A DNA stretch of 64,000 bases from Lysinibacillus xylanilyticus. Lineage in GTDB: Bacteria; Bacillota; Bacilli; Bacillales_A; Planococcaceae. The stretch spans positions 434,001 to 498,000 of the forward strand of contig NZ_LFXJ01000005.1 of assembly GCF_001183605.1 (NCBI RefSeq), given 5' to 3'. Made by a program: the position numbers and the translations under genes. Positions within the stretch are counted from its first letter, which is position 1. Each line of letters begins with the position of its first letter. Under the pieces are notes generated by a model. That model saw only the letters and a list, made by a program, of their open reading frames with translations, was not told the origin of the DNA and searched no databases. Shown here one piece after another: positions 54,582 to 63,477 of this stretch.

Positions 54582-54620
54582 TGGACTTGTGTAAGAGATT
54601 TTTTTATAAGCACAAGTCCA
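54582..54620. terminator. Hairpin after the unknown gene
   Basis: 10-bp perfect stem TGGACTTGTG / CACAAGTCCA, 19-nt loop. It lies between the convergent ends of the genes at 53870-54520 and 54659-55354 and could serve both. Confidence 0.5.
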
Positions 54621-54658
54621 ATCCTTATTAAACTATCCTTGTTAGCAGAAAATGAAGC

Positions 54659-55354
54659 TTATTCCACAGTTGCGTTTGATTGTTGGAGAGCTAGATTATT
54701 GTTGTCTTGTACTTGATTTTGTTGCTTAGCAAAAAAGTTTCGTACTGGGACATTTATATAAAAGAACATGCCTATAAGGAAAATCGAGAAAGCCCACCCT
54801 GCGATTTGTTTATATATCAACATGCCGCCATAACCATCAATTCCGTATTTTTGGAGTAGGTATACTGTTAACCCTGCCATAAAAAGTCCTCTGATGATAA
54901 AAATTACCTGAATAAATTGAAACCATTTAAAGATTCCTTTTTGAAAAAATAATGCTCTGCTGTCCATTCGTGCATAACCTTGCAAATATACAAAATCAAC
55001 AGCAAAATATAAAGAAAGAGGACGCTTAATCATTAGCGCAACAATATAAAGAAATGTATAAAGGAGACTTAGATATACACCATTCCAAATCATTTGCTCT
55101 GCTGAACCTGATAGCAAATCAACCGTCGTACCTAGTGCTAGTGAGCTTAAAATTAATAAGCCCGTAATGTTAAATTGCTTATCTAAAATAAAGCGGTAAA
55201 TGGTATAAATAATTCCAGGAATAGTTGAAATCAGCATTGCTGTATAATCACCTAAAGGCTCTCTACCAAAATTCCATATAACATAAGGTAATATTGCATA
55301 AAAAATCATCTCGAATAAAATTAATATTTTGCTTGAACGTTGTTTTTTCACCAT
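54659..55354 (-). CDS. VC0807-like multi-pass membrane protein
   Basis: A 231-residue membrane protein with about six helices (IFYAILPYVIWNF, MLISTIPGIIYTIYRFI, LLILSSLALGTTVDLLSGS, YLSLLYTFLYIVALMI, VIFIIRGLFMAGLTVYLLQ, IFLIGMFFYINV). The N-terminal LFEMIFYAILPYVIWNFGREP and the pattern RPLSLYFAVDFV resemble the uncharacterised VC0807 family. GGAGGGG precedes the start. Function unknown. It stands alone on the minus strand. Confidence 0.7.
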   Translation of the reverse strand: MVKKQRSSKILILFEMIFYAILPYVIWNFGREPLGDYTAMLISTIPGIIYTIYRFILDKQFNITGLLILSSLALGTTVDLLSGSAEQMIWNGVYLSLLYTFLYIVALMIKRPLSLYFAVDFVYLQGYARMDSRALFFQKGIFKWFQFIQVIFIIRGLFMAGLTVYLLQKYGIDGYGGMLIYKQIAGWAFSIFLIGMFFYINVPVRNFFAKQQNQVQDNNNLALQQSNATVE

Positions 55355-55627
55355 TTTCCCCTCCGGCTCTATTCAGCTTGCACCTTTTATATTTGTAGAG
55401 GTTTAAACTACTTATTTTGCCCAATAGTTGAACAGGCTAAACATTTTTCTTAAACTAAATTGCTACGTTTTTAATGACTGAATAATCAGACGTTTAATTC
55501 TAGTATACTACATTTACAAATAGTATTTTCAACCAAATTCAAATCATAAAACTACTTTGAATAAAAGGTTTTTAACGTCACCTGTAATTCATATATATAT
55601 AGTAAAAACTAATAGGAGTAGAAATCA

Positions 55628-56899
55628 TTGGACAAACAAAATAGCAGATATAGATGGGTTGTATTTGTTTCTGTATTATTTACTTATTTGTTAATGGCGA
55701 GTCAGCGTACCGCCCCAGGACTGATTACAGACCAATTGATGCGAGATTTTAATGTAACAGCATCAACGATTGGGTTATTGACGAGTATACAATTTTTTGT
55801 CTACACGAGTTTGCAAATTCCGATGGGGATTTTAGCGGATCGATTTGGGCCAAATTTTTTTCTAATTATTGGAGCTACTCTTACAGGTTTAGGGACAATT
55901 GTTTATAGTATGGGTACACATGAATTTGTCCTGTTTTTTGCCAGAATACTAACTGGGGTAGGGGATGCAACCATATGGGTTAACATGGTGCTAATTTTGG
56001 CTCAATGGTTTCATACAAAGGAATTTGTTCGATTAATTGGCCTGGCGGGCATGACGGGAAGTCTTGGTTTCTTATTGGCGACAGTACCTTACTCCACGTG
56101 GATACTTTTATATGGTTGGAGGGTAACATTTTTCTCAGTAGGACTACTCTTATGTTTATGTGGCATTCTCCTTTATTTTGTACTTGTAAAAAAAACAAAA
56201 CAAATTTTTGGGGATGTGCAAGTAGTTGATACAGCAGTAGTGCAACGTGAAAAAACATCAGTTTTACTAAGAAGAATTTTTTCAAATCCGCAAGCATGGG
56301 CACTATTCTTTTGCCATTTTGGGGTAGTCGGTGGTTATGTAGGGTTTATCAGTTCGTGGGCAGTACCTTATGGGATGAATATGTATGAAATGACTCGTTC
56401 AGATGCCAGCCAACTGATTATGATCGGTCTTATCGGTGCACTTATTGGAGCACCTCTAGCTAGTTGGATTTCAAGTCGGTTAGAAACAATTAAAAAACCG
56501 TATATTGTCGTTCATATCATTGTTTTATTAGGGTGGTTTTCTTTTCTTTTATGTAATGGTCATCCTTCCTTTTTCTTTCTAATTATTATTTTCTTTATCA
56601 TTGGCTTTGGATATGGGGCAAGTGCATTAACATTTGCAGCTGTACGTCAATCTTTTAAACTTGAAGAATCAGGAATTGTTTCAGGGATTGCGAATACGGG
56701 CGGCTTTCTAAGTGCTGTATTGCTACCTATCATTTTTGGATATATATTAGATCATTTTCAATCAACTTCAGGTAATCTATTTGATGGGTATTACTATGGT
56801 TTCATCACGCCAGTTATCTTCTCCATCGTTGGTTTGATTGGAGTGATTTTATTTAAGGAAAAACGTCAGAGTGTAAATAAGAATAACAAGCAGGGGTAA
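55628..56899 (+). CDS. MFS transporter
   Basis: A 423-residue major facilitator with about 12 membrane helices in two halves. The signature after helix 2 is seen in GILADRFGP, and a related motif in ISSRLETIKKP between the halves. The start RYRWVVFVSVLFTYLLMASQRTAPG resembles the anion:cation symporter/oxalate-formate and YfkF-like branches. The TTG at 55628 follows TAGGAG. It is not evidently in an operon. The substrate is unknown; the downstream pxp locus is separated by 550 bp of repeats. Confidence 0.88.
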   Translation: MDKQNSRYRWVVFVSVLFTYLLMASQRTAPGLITDQLMRDFNVTASTIGLLTSIQFFVYTSLQIPMGILADRFGPNFFLIIGATLTGLGTIVYSMGTHEFVLFFARILTGVGDATIWVNMVLILAQWFHTKEFVRLIGLAGMTGSLGFLLATVPYSTWILLYGWRVTFFSVGLLLCLCGILLYFVLVKKTKQIFGDVQVVDTAVVQREKTSVLLRRIFSNPQAWALFFCHFGVVGGYVGFISSWAVPYGMNMYEMTRSDASQLIMIGLIGALIGAPLASWISSRLETIKKPYIVVHIIVLLGWFSFLLCNGHPSFFFLIIIFFIIGFGYGASALTFAAVRQSFKLEESGIVSGIANTGGFLSAVLLPIIFGYILDHFQSTSGNLFDGYYYGFITPVIFSIVGLIGVILFKEKRQSVNKNNKQG

Positions 56900-56910
56900 A
56901 GAGCATGGAT

Positions 56911-56943
56911 GCAAAGCAACCGTTCTTTGCTCCTGTTTTTTTT
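56911..56943 (+). terminator. Probable terminator after the MFS gene
   Basis: GCAAAG / CTTTGC stem, extended by GAGC...GCTC, then TTTTTTTT after three bases. Confidence 0.6.
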
Positions 56944-57042
56944 GCCTTTACTAACCTGATTTGCAGGGTATAGGCTCATCCCCAAAAGTTGTGGATGACA
57001 TTTGTTAAACGTATACCTTGTATATAAGTTGATTGTAGTGGA

Positions 57043-57316
57043 GGCTGGGCGACTCCTTGGGGATTAGCGAATAGAGGAACGAAGGCTAAAATCATCACGT
57101 CCTGTGATAACGCCTTCGTGACCAACATCGTGTTGGCCCGAGACCCTGCAGCGAAGCGGATGTTTTCTGTGCGAAAGCGTAGTGCTAACGTAGCGGCAGC
57201 AATAAAAGCGGCTCATCGGACGCCCCCAGGAAGCTTTGCTCTGTGCGAAAGCGAAGCGTCAGCAAATGTTTTATCTGTGCGAAAGCGTAGCGACAGCAAC
57301 AACAAAGCGCCCAGCC
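57043..57316. repeat. Interspersed repeat bounded by GGCTGGGCG / CGCCCAGCC
   Basis: A 274-bp GC-rich island in AT-rich surroundings with 9-bp inverted ends. Inside are three copies of TGTGCGAAAGCG(T/A)AG (near 57168, 57241 and 57281) and other AGCG/CGCT-rich hairpin sequence. The right flank GGAACGGAAATCA matches the hairpin at 36662. Stop-free stretches in it are accidental. The rest of the 554-bp gap (56900-57453) holds only the MFS terminator and the regulator's upstream region. Confidence 0.7.
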
Positions 57317-57453
57317 GGAACGGAAATCAATCACACGTTTTGGTGAAGAGCCAAGGTATATAAAAATAGTAAGATGTTAGGTATAATTATAAATTAAGAA
57401 AAGAAAAATTATGATTAGATTAAATCTAGTATAGAAGGGGGAGAAAACTTAAA

Positions 57454-58212
57454 TTGACAAATAATAATAAAACGGTTATCCGTTCAATGGATATTTTAAA
57501 TTTATTTATCGATCATACTGAACTGTCATTTCAAGAAGTAATTGAGTTATCAGGAATCCCTAAAACCTCTACTTTCCGCATGTTGAAATCTTTCGAGGAA
57601 ATGGAATTTTTAGAAAAGGGAACTGATGCAAAATATAGGTTAGGTATTCTCTTCCTTAAATTTGGACATTTAGTATCAACGCGCCTAGATGTGCGAAAAA
57701 TTGCAGAACCAATTATGAATGAGTTACATAATGATGTAAAAGAAGCGATTAATTTAATCGTTCGTGATGGTGATGATGCTGTTTATATCGAGAAAATAGA
57801 TACGAAGCAAAAAGTTCGACTCTACACTGCAATTGGTAGAAAAAGTCCTCTTTATGCAGGGGCATGCCCTCGTGCTGTATTATCCTTTTTACCGGATGCA
57901 GACATAAAGGAATATCTCGAATCGGTAGAACTTAAATCATTTGCAATGGGGACGATTACTGAAAAGGAAAGGCTTTTTGAAACGATTGTGCAGGCTAGAG
58001 AACTTGGTTATACAATCAGTCATTCAGAATTAGAAGATTATACATCTGCTGTTGCAGCACCGATTTACGATCATAAAGGAGACGTCGTTGCAGCAATGAG
58101 TATTGCGGGACTAGAAAGCAATTATCGAGGGGAAAACGTTGAAATTTTCGTCGATAAACTTAAGAAGGCTACCGCAGAGATTTCAAAACAATTGGGGTAT
58201 GTACAGCTTTAA
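57454..58212 (+). CDS. IclR family transcriptional regulator (KipR-like)
   Basis: A 252-residue protein with an N-terminal winged helix (LSFQEVIELSGIPKTSTFRMLKSFEEM) and a C-terminal effector domain (YIEKIDTKQKVRLYTAIGRKSPLYAGACPRAVLSFL) typical of IclR. It lies beside pxpC-pxpB, as KipR lies beside kipI-kipA in B. subtilis, so it probably controls the pxp/kip-type genes here. The start is TTG behind AAGGGGGAG. A terminator shared with the convergent pxpC follows. Confidence 0.9.
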   Translation: MTNNNKTVIRSMDILNLFIDHTELSFQEVIELSGIPKTSTFRMLKSFEEMEFLEKGTDAKYRLGILFLKFGHLVSTRLDVRKIAEPIMNELHNDVKEAINLIVRDGDDAVYIEKIDTKQKVRLYTAIGRKSPLYAGACPRAVLSFLPDADIKEYLESVELKSFAMGTITEKERLFETIVQARELGYTISHSELEDYTSAVAAPIYDHKGDVVAAMSIAGLESNYRGENVEIFVDKLKKATAEISKQLGYVQL

Positions 58213-58215
58213 AAA

Positions 58216-58250
58216 ATGGGTAGTCTCAAAAGTCTTTTGAGATTACCCAT
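58216..58250. terminator. Bidirectional hairpin between regulator and pxpC
   Basis: 17-bp stem AATGGGTAGTCTCAAAAG with complement (one G:T-like mismatch) and minimal loop, between convergent genes. Minus-strand side is followed by TTTTTTAAAG. Confidence 0.75.
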
Positions 58251-58333
58251 TTTGCGCTGAAGTTGCAAACTTTTTGGAGAATATTACTATCTAAATATTC
58301 GAATTTTGGACGATTGAATAGCCTCTAACGCTA

Positions 58334-59323
58334 CTATAACCTTTTTAAACGGAGCCCAAATGCTAATTCTTTTAGTTTTCTTTCTTGCTGTATTAATGCC
58401 AATTGAGCTTCTTCAAGAGTGACCTCTTTAAAATAGACTCGACCATTTGCTTGCATTTGTGCTAATGATGGTAAATCGGCAGATATCACTTGAGCTATTT
58501 TAGGATATCCGCCAGTTGTTTGACGATCTGCCATTAAAATAATAGGTTTCCCATTGGGGGGCACTTGAATCGTTCCAAATGTAACCCCTTCGGATAATAA
58601 TTCAAATGGCTCTTTTAATTGAATAGCCTCTCCTTCTAATCGATAGCCCATTCGATCTGAGTGTGTTGTGATGGTGTAAGGCGTTGAAAGGAATGTTTTT
58701 AAACTCTCCTCATCGAAATGCTGATATTCAGAGCCTCTTATGAAGCGGATTGTTTGCGTTTTTTTAAATGTAACAAAGGATGTGTAATCAGCTGACCAAG
58801 AAAGGGGAGTTGGTTCTTTTTTTAATTGTTTAAAAAGATTCTCGCCTAACTCTGATCTTCTATCTAATTCAAAGACATCATTCTTCAGCAATTTTCTTCC
58901 TTGAAATCCTCCAATTCCTGCACGTATGTAAGTGCTTTTACTGCTCATCACTTTGGGCACTTGAATTCCGCCACTAAATGATACGTAGGCTCGGCAACCA
59001 CTAATCGCAGTATTAAATTTTAAAACCGATCCTTTTTGAATAAAAAGTGGTCGCCACATGGGTGCTTCTTTTCCGTCTATTGTAGGTTGTAAATTGCCAC
59101 CTGTAATGGCGATCAGTTCATCAGTTTCAAATAAAAGGGTTGTTCCATAAAGTGTCACTTCAAGAGCGCCTTCTCCTTCAGAATTTCCAACAAGTAAATT
59201 CGCAATTCGTAAGGAAATTGAATCCATTGCTCCTCCGACGATAACACCAAACTTTTGTAACCCATATCTTCCTAGGTCTTGAATGGTTGCCAGCATACCT
59301 GGCTGTAATACCTTTATGCCCAT
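58334..59323 (-). CDS. pxpC: 5-oxoprolinase subunit C (KipA/AHS2 family)
   Basis: About 329 residues of the biotin-dependent carboxyltransferase-like AHS2 family: LQPGMLATIQDLGRYG at the N-terminus, GGAMDSISLRIANLLVGN, ALEVTLYG and IILMADRQTTGGYPKIAQVI. With PxpA and PxpB it forms the ATP-dependent 5-oxoproline cleaving enzyme; the B. subtilis homologue KipA also counteracts the KinA inhibitor KipI. The ATG at 59323 follows GGGAG and overlaps the end of pxpB by 10 bp. It is the second gene of a minus-strand pair. Confidence 0.92.
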   Translation of the reverse strand: MGIKVLQPGMLATIQDLGRYGLQKFGVIVGGAMDSISLRIANLLVGNSEGEGALEVTLYGTTLLFETDELIAITGGNLQPTIDGKEAPMWRPLFIQKGSVLKFNTAISGCRAYVSFSGGIQVPKVMSSKSTYIRAGIGGFQGRKLLKNDVFELDRRSELGENLFKQLKKEPTPLSWSADYTSFVTFKKTQTIRFIRGSEYQHFDEESLKTFLSTPYTITTHSDRMGYRLEGEAIQLKEPFELLSEGVTFGTIQVPPNGKPIILMADRQTTGGYPKIAQVISADLPSLAQMQANGRVYFKEVTLEEAQLALIQQERKLKELAFGLRLKRL

Positions 59324-60054
59324 GTTTCCATCTCCCAATCACTCTTATATTCTTCCAACGAAATTGGTACAAACTGAATTCGATCACCCGGTTGTAATAA
59401 GCTTGGAGGAGATTGTTCAGGTAGAAACAAACGAGAAGGTGTTCGTCCAATGATTTGCCATCCACCTGGAGTTTCTAATGGGTAAATCCCTGTTTGATTT
59501 CCCGCAATTCCAACAGATCCCGGAGTAATCGATAACCGTGGAGTTTCTTTACGAGGTGTTGCAATTTGTCTGTCCATTCCTCCCATAAACGGAAAACCTG
59601 GAGCAAAGCCTATCATGTACACAAGATATTCTACAGAAGAGTGAATTTTAATGACCTCATTAGGTGTTAAACCATGATAAGAGGCTACAAATTCTAGATC
59701 TGGTCCCATTTCTCCACCATATACTACAGGGATTTTTACGACACGTTCCTTCGTTGTTTCAACTATATGAGATTGGTTCATTAAAGAAAGAATTGTTGCT
59801 TTCACCTTTTCGTAAGGCATTTCGCCTCCTTTTTCTATATTTGAAAAGTATACTTCAATCGGATTGTAATAAACTGTCAAGTTATTATAGGCAGGCACAA
59901 CCTCGATGAATCCTTCAAATGGATTTCTCTCTAATAAATTCAATATATTTTTAACTTTGTTGTGAATTGCCTCACTGATTCCTTCACCTACATGTATGAC
60001 TAGCGCAGAATCGCTCAAAGGTCTTATCTGTACATTCTCTTTTAAGTTCACCAT
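59314..60054 (-). CDS. pxpB: 5-oxoprolinase subunit B (KipI/AHS1 family)
   Basis: About 246 residues of the AHS1 family, with the characteristic IPVVYGGEMGPDLEFVA, YLVYMIGFAPGFPFMGG and GSVGIAGNQTGIYP. It works with PxpC and PxpA on 5-oxoproline, a waste product formed from glutamine and glutamate. In B. subtilis the homologue KipI inhibits the sporulation kinase KinA. The ATG at 60054 lies 9 bp after AGGAG and is preferred over the ATG at 60063, which abuts that site. Confidence 0.92.
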   Translation of the reverse strand: MVNLKENVQIRPLSDSALVIHVGEGISEAIHNKVKNILNLLERNPFEGFIEVVPAYNNLTVYYNPIEVYFSNIEKGGEMPYEKVKATILSLMNQSHIVETTKERVVKIPVVYGGEMGPDLEFVASYHGLTPNEVIKIHSSVEYLVYMIGFAPGFPFMGGMDRQIATPRKETPRLSITPGSVGIAGNQTGIYPLETPGGWQIIGRTPSRLFLPEQSPPSLLQPGDRIQFVPISLEEYKSDWEMETWA

Positions 60055-60253
60055 ATAAACCATCTCCTGAAGTTTCGTAATTCGGTATGTGAGTTTTAAA
60101 TAACGGATTATTTTTATTATATTTATACAATAAACAAAAACAAGTCTAATTTAAATGAAAATTTTTAAAAAAATATTATTTCTCAAAATTTTAAATTTGC
60201 ACTTTTCAGCAATAATAAAATATGTTAAGATTTTTTTAAATTTCAAAACTTAA

Positions 60254-60270
60254 GTTCCGAATATCGGTAC
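60254..60270. promoter_or_regulatory. Candidate IclR/KipR operator between pxpB and pxpA
   Basis: GTTCCGA-ATA-TCGGTAC is a palindrome with one mismatch, in the 276-bp divergent region. IclR-type regulators often bind such CCGA-type palindromes. Both the pxpBC and pxpA operons would be in reach. Confidence 0.45.
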
Positions 60271-60330
60271 AGAATATTTGTAAACGTATTCATTATAACT
60301 ACTTTAGTGGGAAGAAAACGGGGGAAGAAA

Positions 60331-61095
60331 ATGTTTCGAGTTGATTTAAACTGTGATTTAGGGGAAAGTTTTGGTCGTTATCGACTTGGAGAGCAAGAAG
60401 AAATCTTAAAATATGTAACCTCTGCTAATATTGCTTGTGGATTCCATGCTGGAGATCCAACAGTCATGCGAGAGACAGTTAAACTAGCCATTGCTAATGG
60501 TGTGAAAATCGGAGCACATCCAGGATTACCGGATTTAAATGGCTTTGGGCGACGTGAGATGAATATCACACCACAGGAAGCTTATGACATGGTTATTTAT
60601 CAAGTTGGAGCATTGCAAGGTTTTCTAACGACTTACAATGAAACCATGCAGCATGTTAAGCCACATGGAGCACTTTATAATATGGCTGCTAAAAATTCAG
60701 CGATTGCTGAGGCAATCGCACAAGCCATTTATGATATTTCACCTTCACTTGTGTTATTCGGTCTTTCAGGTAGTGAATTAACAAAAGCCGGAGAAAAAGT
60801 AGGGCTTCAAACAGCGCATGAAGTGTTTGCAGATCGTACCTATCAGAAGGATGGTTCTTTAACATCTCGTAAACAACCTGATGCGTTGATTACCGAAAAG
60901 GAACAAGCTGTGAATCAGGTTGTGAGAATGGTAAAAGAGGGAATTGTGCTGTCACAACAGCAAATCGAAATTCCATTACAAGCAAATACTATTTGTATTC
61001 ATGGGGACGGGGAACATGCTGTAGAGTTTGCAAAATATATTCATTCAAGATTTGCAGACCATCAAATATCAGTGCGTGCAATCAAGGAGGGGTAA
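60331..61095 (+). CDS. pxpA: 5-oxoprolinase subunit A (LamB/YcsF family)
   Basis: A 254-residue protein of the LamB/YcsF family with [17 protein letters not shown] at the N-terminus, [13 protein letters not shown] and VKPHGALYN, which are diagnostic. It is the catalytic subunit of the PxpABC 5-oxoprolinase. The ATG at 60331 follows GGGGGAAG. A GTG at 60307 is in frame but has no site. It is divergent from pxpB and begins the operon pxpA - NRAMP transporter - DUF1445 protein. Confidence 0.94.
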   Translation: MFRVDLNCDLGESFGRYRLGEQEEILKYVTSANIACGFHAGDPTVMRETVKLAIANGVKIGAHPGLPDLNGFGRREMNITPQEAYDMVIYQVGALQGFLTTYNETMQHVKPHGALYNMAAKNSAIAEAIAQAIYDISPSLVLFGLSGSELTKAGEKVGLQTAHEVFADRTYQKDGSLTSRKQPDALITEKEQAVNQVVRMVKEGIVLSQQQIEIPLQANTICIHGDGEHAVEFAKYIHSRFADHQISVRAIKEG

Positions 61096-61099
61096 TCCA

Positions 61100-62353
61100 A
61101 TGGGAGCAAAAATAACGGAAGTTAGTGAAGTAGGAATCGAGCAAGAGAAAAAAGGTAAATTTGTTAAGAAAACAGCAAGTAAAAGTGTGTTAATGGGAGC
61201 AGCCTTTTTAATGGCTACCTCATCTATCGGACCAGGTTTTTTAACACAAACGACAGTATTTACACAGCAATTAGCGGCTAGCTTTGGATTTGTTATTTTA
61301 ATTTCATTGATTCTAGATATTGTCGCACAGGTAAACGTTTGGCGAATCATTGCTGTTTCTGGCTTGCGAGGGCAAGAAATTGCCAATAAGGTGTTACCTG
61401 GATTAGGTGTTCTCCTTGCAATGATGATTGTTATAGGTGGTTTAGCATTCAATATTGGTAACGTTGCTGGAGCTGGATTAGGGTTAAATGCAATGCTTGG
61501 CGTAGATCCAATTATGGGTGCCATTGTAAGTGCACTTTTTGCAATTTTCATATTTATCTATAAAGAAGCAGGGAAGGCAATGGACAAGGTTGCGCAAATT
61601 GCTGGTGGTGTCATGATACTACTCATGCTATTCGTTGCTTTTAAAACTTCACCCCCTGTAGGAGAAGCGATTGTGAACACCGTTTGGCCTAAAGAAATTA
61701 GCTGGTTTGCGATTGTAACTTTGGTTGGTGGATCAGTTGGAGGTTACATTACTTTTGCTGGTGGTCACCGACTTTTGGACGCTGGCATCAAAGGACAAGA
61801 ATCCTTGCCAGAAGTAACAAAAAGCTCTGTGACAGGGATTTTGATTACTGGCGTAATGCGTATTGCTTTATTTTTAGCGGTACTTGGAGTTGTTTCAAAA
61901 GGTTTAGTTATTGATCCTGCTAATCCACCTGCATCTGTTTTCCAACTAGCCGCGGGTAATATTGGTTATCGTATGTTTGGTATGATTATGTGGGCTGCAG
62001 CGATTACTTCTATTGTAGGTGCGGCTTATACATCCGTTTCATTTATTCGCTCATTCCACCCTAGCATTGAGAAATATCATAATTGGGTGATTATAGCATT
62101 CATCGTCATTTCAACAACAACTTTTGCCTTGGTTGGAAAGCCTGTTAATGTGTTAATTTTGGTAGGTGCATTAAATGCACTGATTTTACCATTATCACTT
62201 GGCATTATGTTAGTCGCTGCACACAAAAAGGATATTGTAGGTACATATAAGCATCCACGTTGGTTAACTGTAACTGGAGCAATTGTAGTTGTTATTATGG
62301 GATATCTCAGCATTAATACATTTATTGAAGAAATTCCAAAAATTTTTAGTTAA
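61100..62353 (+). CDS. NRAMP-family transporter (YcsG-like)
   Basis: A 417-residue membrane protein with 11 or so helices and the NRAMP-like start SSIGPGFLTQTTVFTQQLAASFGF. In classical NRAMP proteins the corresponding helix has DPGN as metal site; here it reads GPGFLTQ, so the metal ligands are absent and another substrate is likely. It sits between pxpA and the DUF1445 gene, as ycsG does in B. subtilis. The ATG at 61100 has AAGGAGGGG upstream; longer frames overlap pxpA. Confidence 0.88.
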   Translation: MGAKITEVSEVGIEQEKKGKFVKKTASKSVLMGAAFLMATSSIGPGFLTQTTVFTQQLAASFGFVILISLILDIVAQVNVWRIIAVSGLRGQEIANKVLPGLGVLLAMMIVIGGLAFNIGNVAGAGLGLNAMLGVDPIMGAIVSALFAIFIFIYKEAGKAMDKVAQIAGGVMILLMLFVAFKTSPPVGEAIVNTVWPKEISWFAIVTLVGGSVGGYITFAGGHRLLDAGIKGQESLPEVTKSSVTGILITGVMRIALFLAVLGVVSKGLVIDPANPPASVFQLAAGNIGYRMFGMIMWAAAITSIVGAAYTSVSFIRSFHPSIEKYHNWVIIAFIVISTTTFALVGKPVNVLILVGALNALILPLSLGIMLVAAHKKDIVGTYKHPRWLTVTGAIVVVIMGYLSINTFIEEIPKIFS

Positions 62354-62363
62354 TCTAACATCC

Positions 62364-62395
62364 AACCATCCATGAGCATCTTTTCATGGATGGTT
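62364..62395. other. Hairpin in the transporter-DUF1445 gap
   Basis: 12-bp stem AACCATCCATGA / TCATGGATGGTT with an 8-nt loop, no T-run, between two genes of one operon. It may partly terminate transcription or stabilise the upstream mRNA. Confidence 0.55.
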
Positions 62396-62415
62396 AATTT
62401 ATAAGGAGTGAATTG

Positions 62416-63210
62416 ATGATGACAACATATAGTGCTTTAGAGCCGAATGAAATCCGTAAACTAATTCGCAATCAAGAAATTTCTGGACCAACTTCTGGCA
62501 TGTCGATTGGGTTTACACAAGCAAATTTAGTGATTTTGAAGAAGGAGCATGCCTTTGACTTTCTACTATTCTGTCAGCGAAATCCAAAGCCATGCCCATT
62601 ATTAGACGTGACTGAACCTGGATCATTTATACCTTCAAAAATTGCTAAAAATGCAGATATTCGCAAGGACATTCCAAAATATCGTATTTATCGGGATGGT
62701 ATTTTAACTGAAGAAGTATTAGATATTACAGATTATTGGGAAGAGGATATGGTAGGTTTTTTAATAGGGTGTAGCTTTACATTTGAAACACCTCTTCTTG
62801 AAGCAGGTATTCCAATAAGACATATTCAAGAAAACTGTAATGTACCAATGTATAAAACAAATATCGCGTGTGAAAAAGCAGGTGTATTTGAAGGACCAAC
62901 TGTTGTCAGTATGCGCCCTATGACACCAGAGGATGCGATTCGTGCAATCCAAATTACTTCGCGTTTCCCAAATGTACACGGTGCACCAATTCATATTGGT
63001 AGTCCGGAACAAATAGGTATTAAGGATATTTCAAAACCAGATTTCGGTGATGCCGTGTCCATTAAGCCAGGGGAAGTACCAGTATTTTGGGCTTGTGGCG
63101 TAACCCCTCAGGCAGTAGCAATGGAAAGTAAACCTTCTATTATAATTACCCATGCACCGGGTCATATGCTAATCACTGATATAAAGGAAACAAGTTTGAG
63201 CATACTTTAA
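62416..63210 (+). CDS. DUF1445 / D-glutamate cyclase-like hydro-lyase (YcsI family)
   Basis: A 264-residue protein of the YcsI/DUF1445 family: [46 protein letters not shown] and [13 protein letters not shown] are conserved segments. A mammalian relative is D-glutamate cyclase, which converts D-glutamate to 5-oxo-D-proline, so a link with the neighbouring 5-oxoprolinase is chemically sensible. AAGGAG lies 8 bp before the ATG at 62416. It is the last gene of the operon and is followed by a terminator. Confidence 0.9.
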   Translation: MMTTYSALEPNEIRKLIRNQEISGPTSGMSIGFTQANLVILKKEHAFDFLLFCQRNPKPCPLLDVTEPGSFIPSKIAKNADIRKDIPKYRIYRDGILTEEVLDITDYWEEDMVGFLIGCSFTFETPLLEAGIPIRHIQENCNVPMYKTNIACEKAGVFEGPTVVSMRPMTPEDAIRAIQITSRFPNVHGAPIHIGSPEQIGIKDISKPDFGDAVSIKPGEVPVFWACGVTPQAVAMESKPSIIITHAPGHMLITDIKETSLSIL

Positions 63211-63290
63211 GGTATGTTCGAAGGCATCTATTTATTTTCTTCATATGTAAACGTCATGAGGTTGTGACAAAACCAATTTCTGAAATCTAA

Positions 63291-63338
63291 AAAGCTGGTG
63301 AAATTTTACGACGTGTAAAATTTCACCAGCTTTGATTT
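63291..63338 (+). terminator. Intrinsic terminator after the pxpA operon
   Basis: 18-bp perfect stem AAAGCTGGTGAAATTTTA with complement and a 7-nt loop, followed by GATTTTTT. Confidence 0.85.
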
Positions 63339-63477
63339 TTTAAGTGGATGGCTAAAATGACATTGAAGTGGATGGTTAATTACAATTGAAATAATATTAA
63401 TATATAATCTTTTATCAGGAATAACATTACTAAAAGAAGAAAGTGCCAATTTGAAGGAAATAATGAGGTGAGTATAT

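Noticed and set aside
57118..57363. 81-residue ORF inside the GC-rich repeat
   Set aside because: It consists of the repeated TGTGCGAAAGCG sequence with no start signals; a by-product of the repeat.
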